This document shows, one piece after another, positions 36,501-47,539 of a DNA stretch of 64,000 nucleotides; positions within the stretch are counted from its first letter, which is position 1, and every line of letters begins with the position of its first letter. The position numbers and the translations under genes are program-made. Source of the stretch: Apostichopus japonicus (taxonomy: Eukaryota; Echinodermata; Holothuroidea; Aspidochirotida; Stichopodidae); assembly GCF_037975245.1 (NCBI RefSeq), contig NC_092582.1:7853001-7917000 (forward strand). Direction: 5' to 3'. The notes under the pieces are model-generated. The model was given only the letters and a program-made list of their open reading frames with translations. It had not been told where the DNA came from and made no database searches.

Positions 36501-38965
36501 TTTTAGCTCGAAAAGGTATGAGCTTCTGCACCATTGGTGCTCTAGTTTCACCCCTATAAATGCCACTAGCAACCTACCTGTTTTATGTGGCTTATCGGAA
36601 AGTCTAAGGGTCTGTGCACGTGAAGGTTGGAAATGCCTTTTCGTGTGTTTGAAAATGATCAATTTATGCTATCTAGATTCATCACTTTTCTGTGTCCAAG
36701 GTGAGAATATAATCAATCTTTGGTTGTTCATTAACGTCTTCATGATAGCTTCATGGTTACTTTCAATGAAGATATTAATCTCATCAATCATTCCGTATGT
36801 CGTTACACACGTAAACCATTTCAAACTCATGAATATTTTTATCTCCAAAAATATAATATTTCACATTGTTTGTGCTGCATAACCATGATATTTCATAAGT
36901 TGATATCCCTCTGATTTTGAGGTTCTGAGACCTCATGAACTTTGGTAAAATCTGCAACAATTTGGACAGAGTGGTAGAACTGCTATTTGTCAAAGTTGTC
37001 AAGTATCCAACAGTTAGTTCACATGGGCCAACATGCTGGTCATAGAAAAAGAAAGAAGAAACAAACGCCCAAGGTTATATCTGCAGTCCCTCAAGACCTG
37101 ACCCAGAGTGCGTTCACATGCATTGTGTAACTTGTGATCTTACGACCGGCACATTACCATACATTGAGAAATCCCTCACAGAATCTCTGGCATGCTTTAC
37201 TAAGAAGCAAGGTCCTAGAGAGTGTGGGAGGGGGGGGCGTGAGGGACGTCCCATCCCCATTGCTATAAACCTGCTCCGTAGTCAAAGGGTCGTAATCGCA
37301 GAGAACTCATGATAATCAAATCAATCTATCCCTCTGCCACTGTTCTCTCAAATGAGCTCTGTTAACATCTTACATACTGTACAGAGTGCATTGCATTGTA
37401 TGCTTTGCATCATACCTGCTATAGTCATGTAGGATCTAATTCATGTTTGATTTAAAGACTGAATTTCATTCACTAGTTGACTAGTCAGTTATAATTATAA
37501 AGCATGTCGGCCTGCCCTCATTGCTGTACATACATCCACATTGTGCTTGGTAATATAAAAAATACAGTATCTACATCCATAGGATGACTTCATCATGGTG
37601 CATTCCTCCCTCCCCCTCCCCCTCCCCCCTTAAACTCTCATATAGTACAAACTCCATGCCTGATCAAACAGGAATTTCCATTCTATCTACTGTCTTATAG
37701 TAAATTTCTTGGTTCCCTATAGTGATTGCAAAGCATCCAATTATACACTACTTTCTGCAGATGGAACCAAAGTTTCACTTGCCATTTTGCCCTAACACAT
37801 CTCCTGTACATATCGGTCCCAGAATAATAGCTAGTTCTGGAACACCTCTCCTGCTTGGTGGTGAGCTATACTCATCAACAAGTCATATTTCTTCTGCTGG
37901 AGAAAAGAAACAGACAACATTTTGTGACTTTTCACTGCAAGTACATGTCCTAGTGTGGTACTGAGAGGTGTGATGAAGTTTGTGGGCTTTATGCAGAAAT
38001 TCTCTCCCGGTTGTCGTGGCGACATTTGATGTCCGTCCCTCGACAGGTGAATGGCATTATGTCAGCCTTTTGCATATCACTCTCATAACATGGCTGTATG
38101 CTTTGTTTTCATGTGAGGGGCTCCTTTTTTTTTCTATATTCATGGCTGCTATGCATGTTTCAGTGCCATCAATTGAAAAAGACACTATCGATGTTTTAGA
38201 AGCAGCGAGATTCCTTGTAGCAAAATGTACGTATGTATTATATGCCGTTTCTTAGTTGACCTATGCCAAACTTGGTATCACCTCTGTTCTTTGTACATGG
38301 AAAGATAAGATGTATCGTTCAACAATTTTATCTTCTTTTTCTTTTCTGCTCTCCACAGCAAAGATGTCCGACTTCCAATGCAATTGCAACGTGCCATGGC
38401 TGCAGAAGCAGAAGCTGCTCGTGAGGCTAGGGCAAAGGTTAGTTTCGGTCACATGACCAGCAACGCGTTAGTTTAGGACTAGAGTGGCGCACAAAGTTGA
38501 ACAAAATGTTGTTTCAGTCTTGTGTAAGTTAACATAGGTTAGAGTCATGATTTTTTGAGATGGATTTGACTGACTGACTGACTGAACCTCCAGTAGGGTG
38601 AACAATAATACACAGAATGTGATAACTTTACTGCGAATAAAGTTTGGTTCATATTCGGGAAAGTTTTATCTTTAGTAAACCAACTCCTCCCATATACCAT
38701 AGTGCATTAATTATTACTGATCTTGCTGGTGGATGGGATTAACCAAACAATTTTATAATTTTCTTGCCGATAGGTCATTGCTGCTGAGGGTGAACAGAAT
38801 GCCTCCAGGGCTCTGAAGGAAGCTGCGGATGTGATCTCCCAATCGCCGTCTGCGTTACAGCTCAGATACCTGCAGACTCTGAACATGATCTCAGCCGAGA
38901 AGAACTCCACCATCATCTTCCCGTTACCAATCGACCTCCTGAACGGCTTCGTCAACAAGAAATAA
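27501..38965 (+). CDS. STOM: Stomatin (band 7, SPFH/PHB domain), complete six-exon gene
   Basis: Stomatins are oligomeric, cholesterol-binding scaffolds on the inner leaflet that modulate channels and transporters. Exons are 27501-27567, 28201-28298, 32287-32442, 33904-34163, 38359-38437 and 38774-38965. All introns are GT-AG, with successive phases 1,0,0,2,0. They join into 852 nt, 283 residues; human stomatin has 288. In order: a polar cytosolic N-terminus (1-27), a re-entrant hydrophobic hairpin (28-54) with the bend proline at 47, then the SPFH domain. Recognisable SPFH stretches are [50 protein letters not shown], the coiled-coil [15 protein letters not shown], and the C-terminal [12 protein letters not shown]. 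Cys29/30 and Cys87 sit at or next to the positions palmitoylated in human stomatin. Start chosen for its Kozak-like ACCAAAATGG. The mammalian homologue of this name could equally be STOML3; family assignment is firm. Confidence 0.95.
27568..28200. other. Stomatin intron 1
   Basis: 633 bp, GTAAGT...TTTCTGCAG. It contains T-runs at 27605-27628 and TACTGTA words but no exon. Confidence 0.8.
28201..28298 (+). CDS. STOM: Stomatin exon 2, membrane hairpin
   Basis: Acceptor TTTCTGCAG|, donor ATCAAG|GTGAGA. Encodes (N/D)[11 protein letters not shown], then a hydrophobic stretch with TFPF and CVCIK, matching the intramembrane hairpin of stomatins including its central proline. The first codon is split (phase 1). 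It reads Asn when joined to the 27501 exon and Asp when joined to the 20728 exon. Confidence 0.95.
28361..28732. mobile_element. MITE with TTAAAGG ends, copy 1 (in stomatin intron 2)
   Basis: The inverted termini are TTAAAGGGTGTGAAGACTCG at the left and, reverse-complemented from the right, TTAAAGGAATTGAAGACTCG. Both ends carry TTAA. The 372-bp interior has no ORF and is about 85-90% identical by eye to 46386-46716 (shared ATGCCGGTAAT, GAGGTGTAACA, AGCTTGCTACCGTCGGTAAT, CAATACCCACA). The TTAA ends fit piggyBac- or Kolobok-type targeting. Confidence 0.85.
28733..32286. other. Rest of stomatin intron 2
   Basis: No exon recognised. It contains G-runs at 29695-29705 and 29842-29858 and many TACTGTA/TACAGTA words. 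A G4-prone tract lies at 32061-32096, and a pyrimidine tract precedes the exon 3 acceptor. Confidence 0.6.
32061..32096 (+). other. G-quadruplex-prone tract in stomatin intron 2
   Basis: GGAGGAGC followed by G-runs of 8, 5, 4 and 3, separated by 1-2 nt, about 190 bp upstream of exon 3 on the transcribed sense strand. Confidence 0.6.
32287..32442 (+). CDS. STOM: Stomatin exon 3, start of SPFH domain
   Basis: 52 codons in phase 0, acceptor ATCGGTAG|, donor AAGAG|GTAATG. Encodes [20 protein letters not shown] through [12 protein letters not shown] to FDVPPQE. The cysteine in LPC corresponds to human Cys87. Confidence 0.97.
32443..33903. other. Stomatin intron 3
   Basis: 1.46 kb with no exon or repeat recognised. 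It ends in a T-rich tract and a C-run before the acceptor GAATAG|. Confidence 0.7.
33904..34163 (+). CDS. STOM: Stomatin exon 4, core SPFH domain
   Basis: 260 nt encoding [19 protein letters not shown], then [38 protein letters not shown] and WGVKVERVE. It ends in phase 2 (GAAAT|GTAAGG); the split codon becomes Ile with exon 5. Confidence 0.97.
34535..34975. repeat. Diverged two-copy direct repeat, about 323-bp period
   Basis: TTAGGAATCACG, then CACA(G/T)AAT, TGGAT, GAATT(G/A)AA, GGCTT and CACGCTAAAG/CACACTAAAG recur in order. Confidence 0.6.
35207..35237. repeat. (TA)n microsatellite
   Basis: Alternating TA, interrupted by one G. Confidence 0.95.
35393..36020. repeat. Dispersed repeat starting TTTTTTAGCTCATACC, with GGTCAAAGGTCA words
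   Basis: It begins with a small palindrome (CATACCAGCATGCTGGTGTG) and then carries successive AATTTCATGAAACTTGG / AATTATAATGAAACTTGG and GGTCAAAGGTCA / AGGTCAAATGTCA modules. Elements of this AGCTCA... type are widespread in marine invertebrate genomes. The ends are unclear. It lies in stomatin intron 4. Confidence 0.55.
38359..38437 (+). CDS. STOM: Stomatin exon 5, coiled-coil segment
   Basis: Acceptor CTCCACAG|, donor GCAAAG|GTTAGT. With the two bases of exon 4 it encodes [20 protein letters not shown] followed by AREARAK, the strongly conserved alanine-rich helix after the SPFH fold. Confidence 0.97.
38438..38773. other. Stomatin intron 5
   Basis: 336 bp, GTTAGT...GCCGATAG. No further feature; a short (TGAC)n run lies at 38567-38584. 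Confidence 0.8.
38774..38965 (+). CDS. STOM: Stomatin exon 6, C-terminus and stop
   Basis: 63 codons plus [23 protein letters not shown] through [18 protein letters not shown] to [19 protein letters not shown]. The STIxFPLPI stretch is the segment implicated in oligomerisation and raft association in stomatins. Confidence 0.97.
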   Translation, partial: VIAAEGEQNASRALKEAADVISQSPSALQLRYLQTLNMISAEKNSTIIFPLPIDLLNGFVNKK

Positions 38966-41442
38966 AAACAGCCCAGTTTATACCAGATTGCAGGCTCCAA
39001 TCGTCGCTTAAAATGGTTAAATCACAAACGGTAGATATATAAGGGTCACGGTTTAAAAAGGCACCTATTTTCACAATATCCAGCTGTATTTGTCATAGAC
39101 TTTTGTTCGGTAGGGAAGTGCTTTCTGATCCCGATGAAAGCATTACCGTCCGTCTTTATAAGATGGATTGCAAATTATATCGGGACAATAACAAGTGTGG
39201 TCGTCCATATGGACTAGAATAACCCCCCGAAACTTGTCTGATTACGGTCTTGCATGCACCACTGTGGGATGCCCTGCCTGGTATAGTCGTTGCAATCTGC
39301 AAGCCAAACTTCAAGAGTTTGAAGGACTCGTTCTCATTCATGAGAGTTAAAAAACAAAAATATGTCTGATGTCAACGTGATGTACTCAACCGACAAGGTT
39401 GCTTGTATACGTTTTCAAAAGAACTTTTGGAAAACGTCCTGGAATCAATCAAGGCCGGTTGTTTCATGACTGGCTTTAGTTATTGTATATATATATCTCT
39501 GGCTATATCATTGGATGACTATCTGGCAGTTTGCAATATGTTTGGCATCTTGACTTTAGAAACACAATATCAATTTTTACTTTATCCTCTTTCTAATATC
39601 AATGGAGGGTTTACCTTTGTAAGATTTACATGTTCATCTGCATGGGCCCCTAATTTATTATCTCCATGAGGGGCAAGTGGTTTTTCAAGGCTTCTTTTGT
39701 GTAATCAATTTTCTGATTGAATACGTGTTGTAATATATTATATATTTAGTAAGCAAACAAAACAAACAACAACAAGAACAACAAAAAGAGTTAAAATTTT
39801 GAATGAAATAGTTCAGGTGTCCGCTATTTGGTTGCTTCAACAAAATTTATGTAAATATTATACATCACTTTTGCATCCTTCTACAAACAATTTTTTGTAC
39901 ATGAATTGATTCTAGAATTCAGAATGTTATTTCAAGCTTTCGTGAGATTTGTTGTTTTCATGTAGTAGCGTTTGGCCTGCAATTAATAGATTCCTGTTAT
40001 TAGTTTACTAGTTCTCTCCCCCCCCCCCTCCCTGGGAGGAAACAGCCTGAAGGACCAAAAATAGAGGGGGACATTTGTTGCAGAGGTTAGATGAGCTATC
40101 GGCTGACCCAGTGAATAATGGCTCAGCGGTTTGTGACAGTTCCAATGTTATAAAAATTGAATAGTAGTTCACATTTCCATCCTTGATTTTCCAAAGATGG
40201 AAGGATAAATATTTAAAAAGCGTAAAATGTCAGTGGAACGAAAGTAAACGTAAGCAGATACATACGATAAATCTGTTTGATAAAAATGTAATTGACAACC
40301 TATGTTGAAGTCAAGACAGAAAGGCAGTAGTAGAAAAAAGGAAACCAGGCATAAATAAAACTGTAATTAGAGGGAGAAAATATTGTCACATTGGTAAATG
40401 AGGCGGATTGAGGAGAGGAAGTTTACACGAGCTATGTTTACAGGTTAAAAGTTGTGACATTTCTTAAACCACGCCATGAAGAAATTTGCTGGACAGACGC
40501 TCATTTCTAGCTCGTGTTGACATTTGCATATTTTTTCTCAGTAAATATTTTTAAAAAAATGTTTCAAAAATCATTTGCAGGAATCTGTATCGGACATTTT
40601 GTGTTTCCTTCTTCATCTTCTGCTTTTCATCAGACATGATGGCAGCATTGACCTGTGTTTTTATCATGATCAAACTTCAGACATATTTTTTGTCATTTAT
40701 TACTGTTTAACAGTGCATGCTTTTGATTGTACAGATTACTCAGCTGATGCAGGAATCTGTCCTTTTGACATTCCCTGATGCTTGCTTCAATTGTTCAAAG
40801 GTTGTTGGTACAAAATCTTTTGAATTTTGCTTGTTAATGAGATGACTTGTTTTATGAAAATTTTTCGCTGTCACTCATCTGCATTAATTAAATTAGCCGT
40901 GAATTTCACTCTGTTAGAAAGTGATCTATTTAAGAAGGGTGGCTTTTTGTGTTTAAATATTGTTTTAATATTCTGCCAGTGATAAGATAAGTACAAAAAT
41001 GGTACTAAAAAGATTTTTTTCTTGGCACTGCCTCATTGCTGTCAGTAACAAGAATATAAATCTTTAAGAAATGTTAATTGTTTGACATGCTTTAAAACAA
41101 CCATTTGATTTTGAATTCATTTGGGAAGCCAAATAGCGATTTTCTTGAAATAACCAAAGAGAATGCAGTATACCCCATCAAGATATGCGGTGCTTTAATA
41201 CCGGTTAGAAATTTTGGCAAAACGAATGGGTCCACCCAAAAAAAATTTGCCAAATCAAAAAGCCTTTTATTCCAAGTATGATAGATGCTACTCTGAGAGA
41301 AGCACCAGGACAGACCCTTGGGAGTAGTGGACTGTTATTTGAAATCCTTACAGAGCTGTGAATTTGCCGCTCCTTTTTAATAAATATAGAAGACCAAATA
41401 AGGAGCGGTCTTGTATCCACTTTTTTATCTGGATATAATGTT

Positions 41443-41630
41443 TGTGTTAAAGTAAGTTGGCCTGATGTTTCAATCCTAGCAGGATCTTCTTCAAAAGCTA
41501 AAAAGCCTCTTTTTTTTTAGCCTTTGAAAAAGATTCTGCTAGGATTGAAACGTCAGGCAAACTTACTTTTACATATTCTCCTACACGGCTCTCTAGTGGA
41601 TAAGCAGTTTGCTAACAGTTTTATTTTATT
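41443..41630 (+). mobile_element. Hairpin SINE-like element with perfect 13-bp TSD
   Basis: TGGATATAATGTT occurs at 41430-41442 and 41631-41643, directly flanking the element. The sense strand starts GTAAGTTGGCCTGATGTTTC, has inverted arms (41449-41492 and about 41523-41570, built on ATCCTAGCAGGATCTTCTTC), then GGCTCTCTAGTGGATAAGCA and ends with an ACAGTTTTATTTTATT tail. Same family as 17498-17681 in the opposite orientation. Confidence 0.8.
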
Positions 41631-41856
41631 TGGATATAATGTTGACATGACTTCTTCATCTTACTGATCCAGATAAATCTGAAGGAAGATATGTAAGGAG
41701 AACAGAAAAAACAGCAGGTTCAGAATAGACCCTGGTCAGTGTTGGTGGTCTGTTCCAAAACTTGAACAAGTTCGATATTGCTTTGATACTTACTAATAAA
41801 TTTATCAGTACAAGGCGTTGGTGTATACATACATACACTTACATACATACAGTATC

Positions 41857-41938
41857 TGTCTGTCTGTTGCCTTCAGGCAATTGACCAATCAGAATCCTGT
41901 CTGTCTGTTGCCTTCAGGCAATTGACCAATCAGAATCG
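41857..41938. repeat. Two-copy tandem repeat, about 42-bp unit
   Basis: CTGTCTGTCTGTTGCCTTCA followed by GGCAATTGACCAATCAGAATC, perfectly repeated. Confidence 0.95.
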
Positions 41939-43229
41939 AGTTAACCAAGTATCTCTATATATTAATAATGACGATATGACCACTGTTATGTAATGTGATT
42001 TTAGTTTCATCGACTTCATGTCGCAACAGAACCAGTGATAACCCAACAACTTAAATGTGGTTACGTCTTCCTCGTGTAATCAAGTTTGCATAAAAGTTTG
42101 CTCCTGTATCGGGGTGTCAAGTTTGTCAGACTAAGCAACCCAAGATGGTTATGTTCGTTTTATTGATTTAATCCATTCTTTACCGAATAACATGCTACTT
42201 GTATCAAGAGTTTACAAACCAATCAATAGAGCTATGTAGTTGTTATGTAATCAAATTCACATAACAAACTAGCTGCTGCATCAAGTGCAGTTGGCATATC
42301 AAATTAGGTTTTTTTCTTCTTCGCCTAAAAGTATTTCATTCTCTGGAAGTGAATTGTTAACTGTTCTTGCTTGATGACATGGGTATTTTGTCTGGTGGTG
42401 TAGTATGCTTCACTTTGGCCGAAAATACATATATACTAAATTGCCACACTGAATCATGGTATTCTAACAGCGATGAAAGAAGTCATGTTATCGGCTAAAC
42501 ATTCTCGTCTGCCTGAATATCACCTATTTTCACTCATTTTGTGAAGTATTGATTAACTGGTGTTTGAATTTTGAAGTTCTATTCATCATTTCAATCACCA
42601 GAATTACTGTGTCAATATCTTGGTTTACATGTGACATTTGAATAGTTTGTGTCATTCGACAACTGGTCAGCAGCCTTTGCAATTGACATCCACAAAAACA
42701 AAGCAAAAAACCAAAAAAAATCGAACTTTGATCGACCTGTGTCTTTGTTTTTTCCTCTGGACGGAGTTTGATTGAAATTTCAGGAAAGTTTAATATTGTC
42801 ATCTATTTTGTTTGGTGGTGAGAGTAGATTTATTGATTCACTGAGGAAATTGACATTTGGCATCACTGTGCGCTTTTGTTACCTATATCCTACTGCTGAA
42901 GTTAAGTGAATTCTGTTGCTTTAACAAGAGCTGCATTACTGTAATTAGTAGACTTGTCGATAACATCGGCAAAACTGTATTCCGACTCATATGTTTAAAT
43001 CATCAATTCCAAAGACAAACTTGATTTATATATGAGTTATCATCAGCCAACAGTGACATTTATGATCGAGCATTTTAAATAGAAAAGAATCCTTTGTGTG
43101 TTAGATTGCAAAACTGTTCAAAACATCTAACACAGTTTTTAGCTACTGTAACCAAATGTCCCTCCTGAAAACTTAAGAAGATAAGATTTTTTTTCAAGAG
43201 ATGATGTGTTTTGTAAACACCATCCATTG

Positions 43230-43235
43230 AATAAA
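43230..43235 (+). terminator. Candidate polyadenylation signal (AATAAA)
   Basis: AATAAA is followed 22 bp later by a GT-rich run (TGTGTGTATTTTGTGATG), the arrangement of a cleavage/polyadenylation site. It is plausible for stomatin or for a late isoform. Confidence 0.4.
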
Positions 43236-43260
43236 GATGTATATGAACATCATAAATGTG

Positions 43261-44146
43261 TGTATTTTGTGATGATGATGATGACTTTATTTAATCGGTA
43301 TCTGAAATGCAGAAGTTAATACTGTTGCGGTGCACAGAGAATCCATGTAGCTATTTTTCATATTAAATGGTAGCCTGATAACAATGTAACTAGTTGCTGT
43401 AATTTCAATTTTTCAGAGTGATCGGTCAGGAAAACGAAACCATCATGAAATGATGTGGTTTGTCAACATGTGTAATTTGTACTGATGAAATCTGGAATTG
43501 CCTGGTTTAGTACTTTAGTCCCAACAATTTTCATTTTCGACACTGTTATCATGTGAAAAAAGTTGTAGCTACAGATATGGTTCCCTCGGTCAAGGATTAT
43601 CAAATACCATGCACTCCTTACAAGTTTATGTTACCATCATGCCACCCAAAACAATGCAAGCTTCGATATTTTGTAGGGTCTTTATGGAATCATAATCATA
43701 CCCTAGAAAAGGCAACTTTACCATTTCAGTAGAGGGTAAGAGTCACTGAACCCTCCCCCCTCCCCTCCCTACTCACACGTGTACCTTCTGCTCAGAAGTG
43801 CTCAGTTGTACCCTGCTCCAATAGTACTGCTCATCATTATCCAGTAACTGTATAATTTGGTGTACTTCTGTCATTTTGTAAGCATGCATATACAATATCA
43901 TTTTCTTAATATTTCTTGTGTTTATTAATTGTTAAAAACAAAATATATAATAATTTGTGTATCTTTTTGCCAGAAACCATTTTTGATGTTTGTGTGTATT
44001 TTGTTTGAGATAAAGTTTTACATTAAGGACTATAGTGTTACTTTTGAAGAAGAAACATCTTTAAAGAAAATTGTGACCTAGCCTACATTTAAACTAAAAA
44101 GCTTTCAATTCTCTTGGAAAAAACCCTAAAAGTAACCTGTTGTGAA
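43261..44146. other. Non-coding stretch
   Basis: No gene or repeat recognised beyond a C-rich tract at 43750-43770. Confidence 0.5.
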
Positions 44147-44506
44147 CAGGGGCGGATCCAGGGGGGGGGGGGGGGGGCCCGGGCCCCCCCTTTTTGAAAA
44201 TCCTGATTTTTTTTTTTTTTTTTTTTTTACCGCGTTCGAGGGAAAGTGCCCCATGCGTGATCAGTGGCGTAGCTACGGGGGGCCTGAAATTGCAGACATG
44301 AGATCCATATTTTCAGGCTAGGTACATGCTGCTTAGAATACTCGGGAAGTGCCGTTTCCGGCCTTCTGGGGGGTTTGTAAAGCCAAAAATTTTCTTGAAC
44401 GCTCCGCGCCAACCGATGATGGCGCTCCGCTTAGATAGTCTTACGTTCAGGCGCGGCTGGACCAGTCAGACCCCCCCCCCTGTCACAAATCCTGCATCCG
44501 CCCCTG
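44147..44506. mobile_element. hAT-like non-autonomous element with CAGGGGCGGAT ends
   Basis: Left end CAGGGGCGGATCCA with long G and C runs; right end TGCATCCGCCCCTG. No clear target duplication, and it overlaps a second element beginning at 44262, so the interior is mosaic. Confidence 0.55.
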
Positions 44507-45588
44507 ATATGTCATTGAATATTCCACAAAACAACTTTTTATGTCCACGAAACTGTCGAAACATGATTTTCACTACTGGTAGAGATATAAAATATTGGGA
44601 ATTCTGAATTTCCTGCAAACATGCGGCTGTGCCTGTTCAATACTCACTACTGTATCGCCTTAAAAAATGATGAGTGGAAATAGTTTCTCCAGGACCGTAT
44701 CGTATCGTGGGTATCGAGTGCGTCTGATATACGAACGTACGTAGTACGTACGTACGTCTATGATGATATGCACTGTACTGTGCTGATAAAAACATAGGTG
44801 AATTTCACTCCATGGGAGTGATCACTGAGCACATTCCGGTATAAGAGTGAATTTCCACTCCATTGGAGTAAATCTTAACTCCTAATAGAGTTATATTCAC
44901 TCATATTAGGAGTAAGGGGTTAACTCCAATAGAGTTAAATTTTACTCTTAATTTGAAGTGCGCCGAGTGATCACTCCAATGGAATGAAATCCACTCATTT
45001 GTTTTTAGAGTGTTGCTAGATATATGAAGAAGAAATTTACATACCAATACATGTTATCGGTCATCGATTGGCACAAAAAGCCAGATTCTGATGACAGCTG
45101 CCTCAAGAAACCCAATAAATGGCCTAATAAGCACCGAGCCATCAATGTGGACCATTACCGAAACATCGATGCGTGTTAGTCTTCCACCCCCTTCCTCTAA
45201 TGCTATTTAAGTCCACATGTGGGCATATCCTGCAAATCTACCGGTAGCCCACAAGGGTTTGAGTTGGGAGAAAGGCCTTGACAGCTTGAAACGACAAATG
45301 ATGCCAACTTCCCTCAAGTTAAAAGTCTGGCTGAGTTGGCAAGGCCAGTCAGCATGAAAGAGAAAAAACTTTTTTTGCATTTCTGTCACCAAAGTTGCAC
45401 ATCTTTTTGGTTGCTATTTTGCCTCACAGGTGCCATCTCCTGCGATCTGGGGGGTGCTGAAATCTCAAATTTTCTCTGTACGCTCCGCGCCAACCAAGGT
45501 GGCGCTCCGCTTAGATAGTAAACTCCGCCCCCCACAAGAAAGCCCCCCATGGCCCCCCCCCACTCAAAAAATCCTAGCTACGCCACTG
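44262..45588. mobile_element. Composite hAT-like element, CAGTGGCGTAGC...GCTACGCCACTG
   Basis: The inverted ends CAGTGGCGTAGCTA (44262) and TAGCTACGCCACTG (ends 45588) are flanked by TGCGTGAT / TGCGTGTA (6 of 8 match). The interior carries two copies of a CGCTCCGCGCCAACC...TGGCGCTCCGCTTAGATAG module (about 44400-44439 and 45482-45519), also found in the 6598 and 53246 elements. The 44797-45003 foldback sits inside. It is probably a nested mosaic. Confidence 0.5.
44797..45003. mobile_element. Foldback element made of (A/T)ACTCC...GGAGT repeats
   Basis: Arms GTGAATTTCACTCCATGGGA...GAGTGATCACT and its near-reverse complement AGTGATCACTCCAATGG...ATGAAATCCACTC enclose further inverted words (TTAACTCCTAATAGAGTT / TAGGAGTAAGGGGTTAACTC). 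No ORF. Confidence 0.65.
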
Positions 45589-45832
45589 TGCGTGTAATTT
45601 TTTGTAAAATAAATTTGCAAAAAGAGTACACCATCATTCTGATAAAGTAAAGGTGAGAGGGGCACTCTGACTGCATCAATAGTCTCCATCTGGAAGGGGG
45701 CATCCAAGATGAAATGGCCTGGAGTAGCCTGGTAAAAAGTAGTTTGCATCACCACCTACTCCCCAAAGACGTAAATCCCAGCTCATTGCTCGAGATTGCA
45801 AATATATGCCCGGCAAACCATGAATACATGAT
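45589..45832. other. Short unique stretch between repeats
   Basis: Nothing recognised. Confidence 0.4.
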
Positions 45833-46023
45833 TTATTGGAAATAAATTTTACTCCAAACTTTCACGAAAAGTAGCACCAGATTGCACCGAGGACCTCCAT
45901 ATTTTGTGAAATTTTCCCAAAGGGGAGGGGGGCACCCACTCCCCTTAGACCCCTCCCCCAGGACGACGATTAGGCATTTCCCATCTGGGCCCCCCCTTCG
46001 GCGAAATCCTGGATCCGCCACTG
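45833..46023. mobile_element. Fragment of a CAGTGGCGGATCC-ended hAT-like element (right end)
   Basis: It ends ATCCTGGATCCGCCACTG at 46023. No matching left end was found. The minus-strand ORF here starts MADPGFRRRGG, a hallmark of spurious proteins predicted from such repeat ends. Confidence 0.6.
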
Positions 46024-46385
46024 GTGAAGGTTATTGGACAGAACAGGAGTGTGAAGAGAATTTACAGTGTCGTAAGGTACACAAAGTGACACCCCTGCAG
46101 TCTCCCCCCACCCCACCCCTTTCATTTCTGTTTCCCACAAAAGGATAAGAAAGGAACATTCACTATTCCAATGTTTTCAAAATCTGCAAAAACTTTTAAA
46201 AAAGAAGGTTGCTTTGTTATTCAACTTTGTTGAACCACTGCATAAACAAATATGATTATTAAACCAAATTTTTCATAGAGACCTGAGATAGTACACAAGA
46301 CGCCACATGTGTTGGTTACATAAGACTGTGTGAATATCGCAGACAATCAAAACTACAGTATCAAATGTTTCCCGAAAGGCGGTAA

Positions 46386-46716
46386 AAAAGAATCGTCTCA
46401 TGCCGGTAATCGGACCTAGTTTCGAATGAGGTGTAACAGAAGTGTTGGACACCACCATCGACCCCAGAAAATACACACAGCTTGCTACCGTCGGTAATTA
46501 GACACTAGTGTAGTCAGTACATACAGCTACGGTCAATACCCACAACACAGTGTACATAGCGGCGATGGACATCTCAGGTCTATGTAAAAGATAGCAAGGT
46601 ATCACGTTTCATTACTGTCTGCATTTTGTAGCGACAAGGAGTAAACTTCACTTGCAAGCAACGTAAAGTTAACTTTTTTCAGAACGCGGGTTGGGGCGAG
46701 TCTTCAATGCCTTTAA
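46386..46716. mobile_element. MITE with TTAAAGG end, copy 2 (left end lost)
   Basis: Same orientation as, and clearly homologous to, 28385-28732. It ends GGGGCGAGTCTTCAATGCCT-TTAA. The left terminal repeat is replaced by unrelated sequence. Confidence 0.8.
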
Positions 46717-47539
46717 GCACGTCTCTGTATGTTGCCGTGTCGGACGAATCGAACCGTAAAAGTAATTAGGCCTACCGACTTTGCTGCGATACGCGTTATA
46801 TAGTTATTTGCCATCCGCTATCCCCCTCACAATTTTGCAGGGTCGGTAAGAGTGACTCCATAGTTTCCCTTTCGGGAAACCGAAAATAAAAATTTGGAGG
46901 TTAATTGCAAATCTTATAGATGATCACAGGTGTGCGCATTTCGTAATGCACCGCCCAAATGAAGGCCTTTATTTTCAAATACCGCCCTCGATATCAATGT
47001 TACACTCTTCCTTTTTAATTGTAAAACAGCAAGTACCTCCTCCTATTCGCAGGTTAGCACGACTTTGTAGGATGGCAAACCACAATTAATTACTCCATTG
47101 ATTTACACACTAAATTCGTCAGTTTCCATGGCGACAGGGAGTATAGGTAGAAAATTTCAACTGACATGTCCTACCCACTTTATGATGGCTGCTGTTGTTC
47201 TTATATGTAACATCAACTATGACTGTTAAGATTTTGAGCTGGAAGAGGTCGACTTTAGCGTAGTATACTCACCGATCCAAGTCCTCCCGATTTTTCGAGC
47301 ATTAGTTTATTTCAACTTCCGAACATCAAAGTGAATGGTGATGGTGACTGTAAACGTGCCAAAAGAGTCACTTCAGTAGGTCCATCTTAACGAGGACTAT
47401 TTTCCGGATAATGGTAAACTTTCCGGCGGCGGACGGATACCCTATTCTTATTGTGCTGTTACCTGTAATGACTCTTTTGTCGAATTCTGCCTGTGGCCGT
47501 CAGCCGTTTCGTGTCATGAGAGAGGAAGGAAGCGATACC
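46717..47539. other. Non-coding stretch
   Basis: No gene recognised. The 60-codon ORF at 47411-47593 runs into the foldback element and has no support. Confidence 0.4.

Larger units (their letters stand above)
34164..38358. other. Stomatin intron 4
   Basis: 4.2 kb. It holds a diverged tandem pair (34535-34650 and 34858-34975, sharing TTAGGAATCACG(C/T)TTGTTT), a (TA)n tract at 35207-35237, a dispersed repeat at 35393-36020, a CAGTGGTG-type transposon end at 36420, G-runs at 36450 and 37228, and a C-rich tract at 37610-37628. No further exon recognised. Confidence 0.6.
38966..43260 (+). other. Probable stomatin 3' UTR / downstream region
   Basis: No other gene recognised. The first clean poly(A) signal with a GT-rich downstream element is at 43230. 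Weaker AATAAA words occur at 38961 (overlapping the stop) and 40354. The region holds the hairpin element at 41443-41630, a two-copy 42-bp tandem repeat at 41857-41938, and AT-rich unique sequence. UTR extent is inference. Confidence 0.4.

Noticed and set aside
38344-38456. ORF reading [19 protein letters not shown]
   Set aside because: Out-of-frame reading of stomatin exon 5; the correct frame gives [19 protein letters not shown].
45833-46021. Minus-strand ORF beginning MADPGFRRRGG
   Set aside because: It is the translated end of a CAGTGGCGGATCC-type transposon, a known source of spurious predictions.
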